Source: Xestospongia muta (lineage: Eukaryota > Porifera > Demospongiae > Haplosclerida > Petrosiidae). From it: DNA of 64,000 nucleotides. Below the pieces are notes generated by a model that ran no database searches, had not been told where the DNA came from, and worked only from the letters and a program-made list of their open reading frames with translations. Shown here piece after piece: positions 22,406 to 33,419 of the stretch; position 1 is the first letter of the stretch, and every line of letters starts with the position of its first letter. Both the position numbers and the translations under genes were made by a program. The stretch covers positions 8,618,192 to 8,682,191 of the forward strand of contig OY848917.1 of assembly GCA_963693285.1 (NCBI GenBank). The letters run 5' to 3'.

Positions 22406-22636
22406 TATTTATAGATCTGGTAAGAAATCCTTCCCTCCGTGCGCGTCAAGAGTGATGACCCTTGGCGTTGCCGCCCCTTCGCTAGCTCGGTACAGAGTAA
22501 GCTGCGCAAGCGTAAAAAAGCTAATAAGTTTAACCAACACACAAAACTCTTCGTGTAAGAATTGTTTATATTTACAATCCTGAATATTTCTGTATGCTGT
22601 TAGATCTACTAGTACGTAAGTCTCTCTCTTAACCAT
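22406..22636 (-). other. Open frame of unknown origin in a G+C-richer island
   Basis: A 75-codon minus frame from an ATG near 22636 ends with ASEGAATPRVITLDAHGGKD. The stretch 22430-22515 is clearly richer in G+C and CpG than its surroundings. This could be a first exon beside a CpG-rich promoter or a piece of a repeat family. I cannot assign a domain. Confidence 0.25.
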
Positions 22637-22679
22637 AGTAAGTACAGCTCATTAATGAGTGGTATATGCTAGAATGAGA

Positions 22680-23870
22680 AGTTAAAAAATTTAAACTTTT
22701 ATAAGTTCTCTTTATTAACTTGGTAGTATATTTCCTTCTTTCCTTTGGGATTATTTGATGAGATGTATTAGAATTCTTGATTCTTACAAAAATTAACAAA
22801 ATCTGTTAATTGCATTCTTTTTTGCAATCAAGATCATGTGATTGATGACATAGCACCAATCTTCTCTCAATATGGTATACAGTTTCTGAGTCAGAATGGA
22901 ATGTAGGTTTGTTTTAAGTGGTGCTTTGGTGATTGAGTGTCAAGAACACATGAAAGTGTAATACTTACAAAGAAAACGTTTGTGCTATCTGTTAATGGAG
23001 TAGCAACTACAACTATTAATATATTACTTAGAAAGACACTTTAAAATACAACTGTTACATAAACACTTGCCATAGCCCATAGACAAGGCAGCAAACACAT
23101 TGCTACCAGACAAGAAATTATCTTTTAATGACTATTAAAACTTTAAAAATTAGACTGGTTCTCTTTTAATACTTTATAACTAAGACTTACTGCAGTACTT
23201 GAATCTACAGAAGTGTTAAGCATGTGTGTGTCTATTAATTGTGTTATTTTAAATGCTAGATTCTGATTGGACTGCATGAATGATGTAGGCTAGTGTCTTA
23301 GACCTATTTCTTTTTGAAGTGGGCAGTGACATCAGACTATGAGAAGGTTAATTATTCTTTTTATTAGTCTAATGTTAATTTTTTAAAGCAGTTTCCTGGT
23401 AGCACTAACATTGTTTGATCCAATCTTTTTTTCTTTACTAACACAAAGAGAGCTTATGACTGTTATACAAAGTGATTTTGAAGATTAAATTTTATATAAT
23501 CTGCAAGAGAAAAAACATTTGACTCTCAAGTTTACCATGGCTTCTACATACACAACGGCAAAGGTTATGCTTCGAAAAAAATCTTGGCTTTCTAGCTTCT
23601 AACAACAGTCGAAGTTAGAACTATTATAGACAGCCTTTTTTTACTAAGTTTTAAAGTTGCATCTTATACGAAAACATCAGAGTAAGGTCTTTCCTCGCCT
23701 GATCGATTACTTTGAGGACATTGCGTTATTGATGGATATGATACCTTAAGAAAGCTTTTTTACTGTAAAAGACCTTCTGTAAACTATCCTTGCTGCTAGT
23801 ATTATATACTATGACGCATACGCAGTGACTAAAACGCGGAGCGAGAGTACCCCATGACCCGTCTCTTAGA
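22680..23870. other. No gene seen
   Basis: A/T-rich and without long open frames. CpG content rises at 23800-23900, just before the first THAP-type copy, which may be the remnant promoter of that element. Confidence 0.4.
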
Positions 23871-23974
23871 ATCGATTGTTAGCGACGGAAGCCGATGACA
23901 ACACATATTCATTACAAGTAGTTAAATAGGAAATACGGCTTGGGGATTGCGCGTTAAATAGAGTGAGCATCACT

Positions 23975-25400
23975 ATGGTTGGTTTCTGCTGTGTACGCAG
24001 TTGTTCAAGTAATTCTATTGGAGAATCAATAGAGACTCTCATTTCTCTTTCTTTCGACTGCCATTAAGTAAGAAATCTCTTTTAAAGCAATAGATCCACG
24101 CTATCTGGAGGAAGAATTTTCTATCAACTCTAATACACGAGTCTGCAGTAAACTCTTTATTAATGCATCTATCTGGACGATAATTGAAACATGACGAAGT
24201 TCCTTCCTTTATATTTACCGGTCCTATTTACATCTCGAATTCCAACTAATGAGAAAAGGCCACCTAGAAGCCGACTATTAGCCATATATATAGTTCCCAA
24301 GCGACCCTTCACTTACTGACACCTCAACTGTTATTAACATTGTTCATGTTGTTGATGTTTGTACACAAACAGAAGAGAACTTTGATAAGATTAAGGTGGA
24401 GTTAGCTTCAGCTAGAGAAAAGATATTATTTCTGGAGCAAAATCGAAGATGAATAATGAAATGTTAAGATTAAACAATATAAAGTATGATGATTGTAAGG
24501 TGACATTCTTTACAGGGTATCCTAATTATGGAGTACTTAAAGCTTTATCAATTTTAGGACTAGCCTTGTACCACCCAGGTGTTTTACTAAAGAGTAGAAT
24601 GCCTTGGTATGAGGCTATTTTAGGACCAGCTGTTGATGCTTTGAGTTATTCTTGTAAACACAAAGAGGACAGGTTTAGAGTAAATACCCAACTACAAGAG
24701 TAATACTAGTTGCCACGTAAATTTATATTGATCAGCTCTGTCTTCTTGAGCCAAAGGAAATGACATTTTTTAATTACAAAAATTACAACACATTTAAAGA
24801 TCTTACTGGTATCTCATCTAATGGTTTAATGATGTTTATGGCATTCCTAAAAATTCATGTGGATGAGCAATGAAAAGAATAAAGAACTTTTGACCGGTCA
24901 TTGCTTTGTTCGTTTAACTAATATTGCTGATAGAATTTTTTGGTTTATTATTGTTTATCTATTTATCATCCACAGCTTTGTGCTTGCAAGTAACTGTAGA
25001 ATTTATATCTTTTGGACAAAATCAAACTCGAACATAATAAGCAATACTATAAATAATAATTATGTTTGTTTTTGGGAGAAAGCAAATCTGGGAAGAAGTC
25101 ATCGGAGAAACAGCTATTAAACTGAGGGCAGTATATATATTGCCACAAGGTCTGGATAAATGTGATCTACTGCTACTCCCTTTGTGGTATATATACAAAG
25201 GTCACATCATTTACTAAAATCAGTCAGCTTTTTCCTTTGGTGTGGCTCAGACGATACTTAGCCAATGCTTGAACTCTGAAACCTTTAAGTCCTCTATGTT
25301 TCTTCCAGCTTAAGAAGGTCCCACAATATTAGGTTCTGGCTGCTCCTCTACTTCGTTCATAGTACATATTAATTACTCAGAAATGGTTAAATAGAAAAAA
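23975..25400 (+). pseudogene. THAP plus DDE_Tnp_4-type transposase pseudogene, copy 1
   Basis: The ATG at 23975 opens the THAP zinc-finger start (MVGFCCVRSCSSNS). Across frameshifts come FRLPLSKKSLLKQ, a stop replacing the expected Trp, RKNFLS and NTRVCSKLF, where the second zinc-ligand His is Leu. A linker follows, then at 24449-24660 a helix-turn-helix segment (VTFFTGYPNYGVLKALSIL, GPAVDALSYSCKHKEDR), then KYPTTRVI and the DDE_Tnp_4 core (EMTFFNYKNYNTFKDL, GISSNG) at 24677-24830. The expected catalytic DCTE reads VAT-stop. The layout is that of THAP-containing IS5/Harbinger-like transposase genes. Dead by several lesions. Confidence 0.75.
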
Positions 25401-25619
25401 GGCGAAAGGTTGCACATTAAATAGAGTGAGTATCACTACGTTTTATTTCTGATGTGTACGCAGTTGTTCGAATAATCCTATTGGAGACTATCGCTTTTAC
25501 TTTCTTTCGACTGCCATTAAGTAAGAAATTTTTTAAAGCAATGTATCCAAGCTATTAAGTTGAAGAATTTGCCTACCAAGACCGATACACGAGTCTGCAG
25601 CAAACATTTTATTCATGCT

Positions 25620-26305
25620 TTTATTATCATTATTATTAATAAGCTTTACAGCACAGAGTAAAAATGATAAGCGGTAACAAATGTGTGCTGATGGGAGTCC
25701 AGCAAACATACTGAACCCCAAAGACATCAATGAATAAATAAAGTGTGAATGATGATTAAGTGAAAATCAATGATGTGAGTTAGAGATAACACAGTTACTA
25801 CATGGACACTGGAAATGGAAAGAGCAGGGATTGGAGTCGTCGAATGTGGAGAGGGAATTGAGACCAGAAATGATGATTAAGTGAATTAACAGCCTGAGAA
25901 GGAGTAAGAGAGAGAAGATTGAAAGAGGTTAGACAGTTCCAAAGACTAGGAAGTCTAAATAAATAAAAATGATGTGAGGGTGTAGTACGAGAGAAGTTGT
26001 GCTTTAGTCCAGATTGAGATGATCTAGTACATGAGGACGAATTAAAAGTGACATAGTTGAGGATATTAAATGCATCAGATGGAGAGGAGAGAGATTTTAG
26101 AAAGAAAGAAATATATACTTCAAGTTGCATCATGAGGGGTAGTAAGTGGAGAGATTGCAGACGAGACATATGTTCCATACAATAATCATTTAAAATCCAC
26201 TTTGTTGCACACCTTTGGACAGACTCTAACAGTTTGATGTCCTTTAACAAATGCAGCCTCCAAATCTGACAACAATAAGTTAACTGTGAACGCACTAAAG
26301 TGAGA
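25620..26305 (-). mobile_element. 5'-truncated non-LTR retrotransposon inside THAP copy 2
   Basis: The minus strand encodes the C-terminal end of a reverse-transcriptase protein: LTLVRSQLTYCCQIWR, LLESVQRCATKWILND, LQSLHLLPLMMQLE and LPSLWNCLTSF, typical of CR1/Jockey-type ORF2 tails. Its 3' end at 25620-25640 is a short (ATT/AAT) trinucleotide-like tail. Comparison with the uninterrupted copy 3 puts the junctions after atgctt at about 25619 and before atgacaatt at about 26306. No clear target-site duplication is visible. The 5' part of the element is missing, as usual for such insertions. Confidence 0.75.
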
Positions 26306-26419
26306 TGACAATTAAAAAAACCTAACGAAGTTCCTTCTCTATATCTACCAGTCCTGTTTACATCTTGAACTTCAACTAATTTCTTCTTTCTTCCTCGCAC
26401 TTTCATGATTATAAAAAAT

Positions 26420-26930
26420 TCAATAATGACCCAATGTATTAGTTTTAATTTCTTATTCCATTCTTGTCATATGTACAACTTCTATTTAAATTAGGCTTTT
26501 CTTGTTGCCTAATAAAACACAAGCACAAGTACCACAAGCTGTCTCTTAGAACGAGTATCAGTGAGACATTTCCATTTGGGTTGGGTTACGGATTTTATTT
26601 GTATATTGTAGGTTTGTTATGTACAGAAGCTGAGGACAGATATATATTCCATATATGGAAACTGAGGATGGAAATTCCATCTCAGTATTGTCATTTACTA
26701 AAGCTGAGGACGGAGAATCCAACTTGTATAACCCTAGTTGATTGTAATTGGAAATAAAAAATGGAATGTCTGCCCTTTGATTCCATAAAATATAAAGTGA
26801 TCGGTGTTTTTCACATTTCAGTATGTGATTCATGCAAATGTGCATACTACAAATGCTGGCTGGCACAAGTATTTTCTAACTGTAGCAAAAGTCTTTAAAA
26901 GATAAAAAATGTCATTTATAGCAAAGGTGA
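26420..26930 (+). repeat. Linker and flank of copy 2, repeated at 28040-28545
   Basis: Sequence after the THAP block (acccaatgtattagtt, acgagtatcagtgagacatt, ggaaactgaggatggaaatt) recurs in the same order downstream of copy 3 with a few percent divergence. It shows that copies 2 and 3 arose by tandem duplication of a unit of about 1.5 kb that included this flank. Inside it is a short repeat of a (g)a(a)nctgaggaNgga phrase. Confidence 0.7.
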
Positions 26931-27745
26931 AACATTTTCTTACATGAATTCCTCTTCAACTAGGACTACTGGAACAGGACCTTACTTATTGTTTTGGTAT
27001 ATCCAATCAACTGTTTCTAGAATTATTGCTTGGATTAACTTCCTGTTCTTGAAGTTTTAAAGAAATACCATCAAGGCCTCCAAGACCACTGATAAAAAGA
27101 AACATCCCAAAGATGTTTAGAGTAAATACCCAACTACAAGAGTAATACTGGTTGCCACGTAAATTTATATTGATCAGCCTTGTCTTCTTGATCTAAAGCA
27201 AATGACATTTTTTTAATAACAAAAATTACAGATAGAATTTTTTGGTTTATTGTTGTTTATCTAATTTTCATCCACCACTTTGTGCTTAAAAGTAACTGTA
27301 GAATTTATATCTATTGGACAAAATCAAACTTGAACATAATAAGCAATACTATAAGTAATGATTATGTTTTTTCTTGCGAGAAAACAACTCTGAGAAGATG
27401 TCATTGGAAAAACAGCTATCAAGCTGAGGGCAATATATATCTTGCCATACAAGGTCTGGATATGTGTGGTCTACTGCTACTCTCTTTGTGGTATACATAC
27501 AAAACTCACATCATTTACTGAAATGAATCAGCTTTTTTCCTTTGGTAGTGGCTAGGACAATACTTACCCAATGCTTGAACTCTGCAACTTTTAAGTCCCC
27601 TATGTTTCTTCTAGCTAAAGAAGATCCTACAATATTAGCTTGTGGCTGCTCTGCTACTTCGATCATGACACAATTAATTACTCAAAAATGGTTAAATAGG
27701 AAATACGGCCTGAGAGGTTACGCATTAAATAGAGTGAGTATCACT

Positions 27746-28545
27746 ATGGTTTATTTCTGATGTGTACGTAGTTGTTCGAGTAATTCTATGGAGACTCTCG
27801 TTTTTACTTTCTTTCTACTGCTATTAAGTAAGAAATTTCTTTTAAAGCAATGTGTCTACGTTATTGGGTTGAAGAATTTCCTTACCAAGACCGATACACG
27901 AGTCTGCAACAAACATTTTATTAATGCTTCTGGACGACAATTTGAAACTGACGAAGTTCCTTCTCTATATCTACCAGTTCTGTTTACTTCTCGAACTCCA
28001 ACTAAATTCCTCTTTTTTCCTCGCATTTTTACGATTTTAAAAATTTCAATTAATGACCCAGTGTATTAGTTTCAATTTTTTATTATTCCATTCTTGTCAC
28101 ATGAGCAATTTCTATTTGAATTAGGCTTTCTTGTTGCCCAATAAAACATAGAGCACAAGTACCACAACTTGTTTCTTAGAACGAGTATCAGTGAGACATT
28201 TCCAATTGGGTTGGGTTACTGATTTTGTTTGTGTATTGTAGGTTTGTCATATACAGAAACTGAGGACAGACATTCCATATATGGAAACTGAGGATGGAAA
28301 TTCCATCTCAGTATTGTCATTTACAGAATCTGAGGATGGACATTCCATCTTTCTATAAGCCCAGTTGATTGTAACTGGAAATAGGAATTGGAATATTTGT
28401 CCTGGATTCCATAAAATATAAAGTGACCACTGTTTTCACATTTCAGTATGATATGATTCATGCAAATATACATTTATTACAAATGCTGGGACAAGCATTT
28501 TTTAACTGTACCAAAAGTTTAAAAAAATAGAAAATGTCATTTATA
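27746..28545 (+). pseudogene. THAP-type transposase pseudogene, copy 3 (THAP and linker only)
   Basis: The ATG at 27746 is followed by a TGA where copy 1 has the first Cys codon. From 27788 the frame stays open to 28069 and carries most of a THAP domain: LLLLSKKFLLKQ, IGLKNFLTKTDTRVCNKHF (Cys and His ligands present), then DEVPSLYLPVLF, the usual C-terminal THAP block. The tail RTPTKFLFFPR and a stop follow. The homologous linker continues to about 28545 and then the copy ends without a helix-turn-helix or DDE core. The THAP fold would lack its first Cys ligands because of the stop. Confidence 0.7.
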
Positions 28546-28549
28546 GCAA

Positions 28550-29360
28550 AGGTGATCAGATAAAGAGCTAGAAAGAATTTAAATCAGATAAAAAGCTACA
28601 AATAACTTTTATAAGTTAGACCCCACAAACTGATAAGCATATTAAAGACTCAATGCCATGACCAAGTTAAGTTGATGATGTTCTGATTCTTTTAATTCCT
28701 CAACAATGCTGAGATATATGTCAATGGTCAAACTAGAATTGAACAAAGTATAGTCTATTGGGGTGGGCTGTTCCTTGTTGCTTCATGGAAAGGGTCTAGA
28801 ATATGTTACATTAAAACATAAATCTATTATGATAAGTATAAATAAGGAAGCTATACAACAGTAATGATCTTACCTCTAAGTACAAAATTGTCTGACCTTG
28901 ACAGTAATCATGAAACAGATTCTTTGGTAGACCCTTTATGCTCATCACTAAAGATAGGAGCACATGAGCGTCGCGAAGCAACGCGAAAGAGCGTCAAACT
29001 CCATTAATCAACTGTTTTTGAGTTGTCCTTGTACACGCAGCAAGGAAACTACCAAAACGTTCGTTACCCCTGTAATGGACGCAAAAAAGTTTTAGAAAGT
29101 TCTCTGTAAGAACTCCAACAACTTCCCTAGCCTGAGACTAGTTTTCATGTAGTGCTAGAGAACTAGCTAGTCTTGTTGAATAAAATGATATATGTTGTTC
29201 AACTGTTTCCACCAATTCAATGACAAAAACCTCCATAACCTCCAAATCGAATTCTTTTACACGTTTCTCGATATACATAACTTCTTTCTTTCTTAGTTTC
29301 GACTTTTTCGTTTTTACTTGCCATAGATGATTGTAATAATGTTCATTACTCCGTCACATA
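28550..29360. other. No gene seen
   Basis: A/T-rich with a G+C- and CpG-richer patch at 28960-29070 (gagcgtcgcgaagcaacgcg). The patch looks like a remnant promoter or repeat, but nothing coding flanks it clearly. Confidence 0.35.
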
Positions 29361-29369
29361 CTTAGTAGT

Positions 29370-29830
29370 ACAGTGGAACTTTGATAGTAAGTACCACTTG
29401 GGGAAACAAAAAGTACTTACAGAGCAAGGCACTTACAAACCAATAATGTAATTATGTAAGTGTAATTATGTAAAAAATGTAATTATGTAAGTGTATATAC
29501 AGTACTTGTACTGTGAGACCAATTCTGGTAGCGTGACATCCAATCAAGGTCTAATGTCCTCCTCTGACACAGAACCAGCCTCACCTGAAGCCGATTTCGT
29601 AAGAATTCTATGCCTCATCTTCCACCAATTGATAAAACCAGTTGTTGCGACGAAGGATTCATCTCCAAGAAATCTGACCAGTGGTTTTTCTTTCTCTAAG
29701 AGTAAAGAGCCATTGATGAGTATATTGTTGCTCCTTGCTTGTTTAAACCACTGGAGGAAAGCAACATCGACATCTTTCTAGCTGGAGAAACGAAAGCGCT
29801 TGCAATCGGCGCTGAAATTGGAGGATTCCG
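29370..29830 (-). pseudogene. pogo/Tigger-like remnant: CENP-B type DNA-binding segment
   Basis: On minus, a frame from about 29780 to 29490 encodes KDVDVAFLQWFKQARSNNIL, GSLLLEKEK, then WWKMRHRI and DVTLPELV. This matches the second helix-turn-helix (Tc5/CENP-B type) of pogo and Tigger transposases, in which 'W-F-x-Q-x-R' and 'W-L-x-R-F-x-x-R-H-x-I' are standard. No DDE core is attached. At 29370, tacagtggaactttgatag followed by two short inverted phrases (agtac/gtact, cttac) resembles a pogo-type terminal repeat beginning CAGTG after a TA. The element is a remnant. Confidence 0.6.
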
Positions 29831-29851
29831 AGCTGCTTTTGAGACTCGTGT

Positions 29852-29990
29852 TTTACGGTCTAGCCGGGTGTATGTACTATCACGTGTACGTACTAGGCGA
29901 GTTTTTTTGTATGGCGCATTATTGAAGCATGATTGTGTTTCAGCGCTTGTGTACGGTCTAGCCGGGTGTACGTACTAGGCGAGTTTCATT
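29852..29990 (+). repeat. Direct duplication of a CpG-rich phrase
   Basis: The phrase tacggtctagccgggtgta followed by cgtactaggcgagtttt occurs at about 29856-29910 (with a short internal insertion) and at 29952-29986. The stretch is much richer in CpG than its surroundings. Confidence 0.7.
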
Positions 29991-30476
29991 GTACGTATAC
30001 TATGTAAGTGTATTTTCCTTATATGGAATAATCCCTGACCGTGTTTCAACAATGGTTAGAACCCAAATATAATGGCAGTTGGACACTTCTTCGCGTCGCT
30101 TCTCAACGGTCATACGCTCCTGCTAAAGAGAAGGGTCTATTTTGATGGTCTAAAATATTCTATAACTGGTAAAATCACTTCTATTGCATTTAAATCAGTG
30201 TTTTTTATGGAATTCTAATAATATATCTTGAGTTTTCATGTTGTTTGTTAAATGGAATCATGTCTGCATATTGCCAATACACCTTACGTACAATTAAACA
30301 AATTTCTCCAAGTGTCCTATGATAATGAATTAGTTCTAAAGCTACCAGTTTTAGTACATTGTTTCTTGTATACATTTTGCCAACTCTATTAATAATGTAT
30401 TATTATAACTCCACTAGTGATATTTCTGAGTATAGTTAACTGTTCTCATTTTATGTGCATTAACTTTCTTTAGAAA

Positions 30477-30517
30477 CATGGCTACAGGACTGACTAAGAT
30501 GTACAAAAAGTGGACTG
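30477..30517 (+). other. Candidate small coding exon (MATGLTKMYKKWT)
   Basis: A tttctttag acceptor precedes aaacATGGCTACAGGACTG, and the frame runs to AAGTGGACT followed by gtaagt, a good donor. Thirteen codons are open. It could be the first coding exon of a plus-strand gene, possibly the GTPase gene at 40 kb (then with a very long intron), but nothing in the sequence proves the link. Confidence 0.25.
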
Positions 30518-30654
30518 TAAGTTTACTAATTAAAAATTTAATTTTGCATAAAAACTGTGAACCATACTAGATGTGGTTGGTTATAAAGCCCACAAGACTT
30601 TGCATGAAAATTGTAATATATGCATATCCCTGACATACATGTAAACAATAAATG

Positions 30655-31697
30655 TAGGTTATGTGTACCTTTTTTGAAATTTTGTATAAATTACATTGAA
30701 CTACATTACTATAGTTAATCCTCTTCATCATATATGTGTAAATGTGTTACTATTGCACTCATAACAAACTTGCCTATTATTTTAATAGGCAACTCATATC
30801 ACATAGTAGGAATGAGCATTTTGGCTTCACCTTTTTCCTTTAAATGAAATGACTATAATGATATCATGGTATATGACAAGGTCATCCAGAGTACTGTCCC
30901 ATTTCAACAAATGTTCAAGGTTTCATGTGAATGATAGAAGTAGGTATAGGTTTGTAGGTATGGACATGAGTGTTCTCTGTAGGTATAACCAATAATACCA
31001 TATCCAAGATACATTCCATTCCACCCACATCATTATTCTCCATAGAATTCTATAGAAATATGTCATAAATTTAGTTCTTTTAAAAGTATCTATTGTCTAT
31101 TAAGTTCAAAGCAGATATACTTATAGAATAACCTTAGTTATAAAATCTGTAAAGTATACACATAGGCTATGTGTGTCTTTTTTGAAACTTTGTATAAATT
31201 ACATTGAACTACATTACTATACTTTGATCCTCTTCATCAAATGTGTAAATGTATTACTATTTTACTCACAACAAACTTGCATAAGTATCTTGATAGGGAA
31301 TTCATATCACATAGTAGGAATGAGCATTTAGGCTTCATCCTTTCTTCCTTTAAATGAAATAACTGTTTAGATATCATAATATATGACAAGGTCATCCAGA
31401 GTACTGTCCCATTTCAACAAATGTTCAAGGTTTTATATGAATGATAGAAGTAGGTATAGGTTTGTGGGTATGAACATGAGTGTGCTCTGTAGGCATAACC
31501 AATAATAGTTTTCTTTTAAAACAATAAAATATGAAATCAATCAAAATTGAAAATTATATCATACCCAAGATACATTCCATTCTACCCACACCATTATTTT
31601 CCATTGAATTCTATAGAAATATGCCATAAATTTAGTTCTTTTAGAAAGTATACTCTATCAAGTTCAAAGCAGATATACCTATAGAATAACCTTAGTT
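30655..31697 (+). repeat. Tandem duplication of about 0.5 kb
   Basis: 30655-31145 and 31162-31697 align in order: ttttttgaaattttgtata, cacatagtaggaatgagca, gacaaggtcatccagagta, agatacattccattc and gttcaaagcagatatac occur in both. The second copy carries about 50 extra A/T-rich bases near 31505-31555. No coding frame is shared. Divergence is roughly 5-8 percent by eye. Confidence 0.85.
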
Positions 31698-31699
31698 AC

Positions 31700-33415
31700 C
31701 TCAATAATAAACAGCACTAAATAATGTTTTTCAAGATTTATGTTCTGTTATGGCAATCAACCTTAATGACTAGTTCCATAATATGAACTACAATATAATG
31801 TATACATTTCTAAAGTAAGATTTGTTTAGGAAAATGGATTATTGTGACAAGGAGAAATCCCATAGTTTATATATTTTACATTGAACTTGACAAGAATAAT
31901 GGACAACTTATAAAAGCCTACTTAAAGTTTCAATATTTCTGTAAATATCATTAAAGGAGAGAATAGTGTAAACCTTTTAACTCCTGAGGACAAAACAGTA
32001 ATTTCTATAAAGTTACAGTACTGGAATGTACTCCAGATATGATACTATATTGTAATTACTGTGTCATTTACAGCACCCACACTCCTGTCTCTTAAATGAA
32101 AAGGTTAACTATGAGCACTAAGGAACTTCTTTGCAGGACAATTGAACTGAATGTCAGCCCAACTCTCTTTCTTAGTGTTTTGAATCTTGTCCATTGTGTC
32201 TATAAAGTGCTTAAAGCATGTAAAGGACAGCAATAAATTAATGTTAGCAGTAACAATTTATTAGCCACATTATAAAAATACTTGTAGGTTAAACTTTTTT
32301 GGAGCATAGTTCAAACTTACATTTTTTGAGAGGTTCCTCTTAACTGTTACTCTAGATGTGACAATCCTTATATAGATCATTTTTATTATCTAACTTGTCA
32401 CTACCTAATATAATAGAAGTTTAATTGCAATATATGATTAAGGAATTGTTAATGAAACTAGATTAACAAATTAATAATATGAACTAGTTTATATAATAAA
32501 TCAGTTTACAATTATACTTGTTTTTATGGCTAGTAATGAAAACGTTCTGATTATAAAAACTGATTGACTGTTGCCATAGCCACACACACATGGAGGACAC
32601 AGTGAGTATTTAAAGAGGATACACAGATGCACTAGTTCACCATTTAAAACTTTTTTGAGATTTTTGATCAAAGTATAGTAAACATGAAGGTGTTAAGCCA
32701 TCAAAGTTTAGAGCCCCTTCTTCAAAGATTCCACAAAAAATGGATACCTAGTGGAGAAAATGTTTGACAATGATATTGCTAATTGTACAATAAGTTATTC
32801 ACCATATTCTCTTAAGCAAAAGCCATTTTAATTTGTTTCCTCTGTTCCTTTCATTAATATTTATACTTGGAGACTCGTATTAGCTTACTCTATGAACAAA
32901 CCCTTTTGTTATTAGGCATTATTATTATTATTATTAAATAGTACAAGATCATTTCCTATTAGAGCTACAAGAAATATCCTCATCTACTGCCAAACAGTCT
33001 TAGCATAATAACAAACTTACAATGTGGTCAGTAGCTGTTTTTTTCATCATGTCAATATTACATTACACACTTTGATGGTACACAGCTTAGTAGTAACTTT
33101 GTTTGTAATGATGAATTTGAAAGGACAAATTATCAAGACACAAAAATGGAACAAGCAAGCAGCCTTTGAGCAATATTTTAGCAATGTAGTGAGTTCATAT
33201 ATAAAACTGCAGACATCTTTTAATGGTGTGGTAGACAACATACAGACAGTTTTCCATTGACAAAGTTTATTATATATATTATTTATGGGACTAGTAATTG
33301 TTTAGTAATTTTATGTATACAAATTGAGCTTATGTAATCTCATACACTACATCCTTTGTGGACTGTAAATCAGTTTACTACTTCTAAGCATATTACATAA
33401 CTACATAGAGCTATA
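31700..33415. other. No gene seen; left flank of the satellite
   Basis: A/T-rich. A short (tta)n lies at about 32920-32935. The small overlapping frames at 33024-33260 have no recognisable content. A gt/ac-rich patch at 32580 is too short to call. Confidence 0.4.
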
Positions 33416-33419
33416 TAAT

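Larger units (their letters stand above)
25433..27740 (+). pseudogene. THAP plus DDE_Tnp_4-type transposase pseudogene, copy 2 (interrupted)
   Basis: The start codon is ACG instead of ATG. The THAP block runs to RVCSKHFIHA at about 25615, is broken by a retrotransposon at about 25620-26305, and resumes with NEVPSLYLPVLF-like sequence from about 26318. A linker (ETEDGNSIS in one frame) follows. Near 26950-27115 the frames carry GLLEQDLTYCFGIS, QSTVSRIIAWINFLFLKF and PLIKRNIPKMFR, typical of the segment before the DDE_Tnp_4 core. The core start at 27117 repeats copy 1 closely but lacks about 150 bases corresponding to 24790-24935. Copy 3 follows directly. Confidence 0.72.

Noticed and set aside
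33024..33260. 78-codon plus frame left of the satellite
   Set aside because: No domain or start context; an overlapping minus frame of similar length suggests chance.
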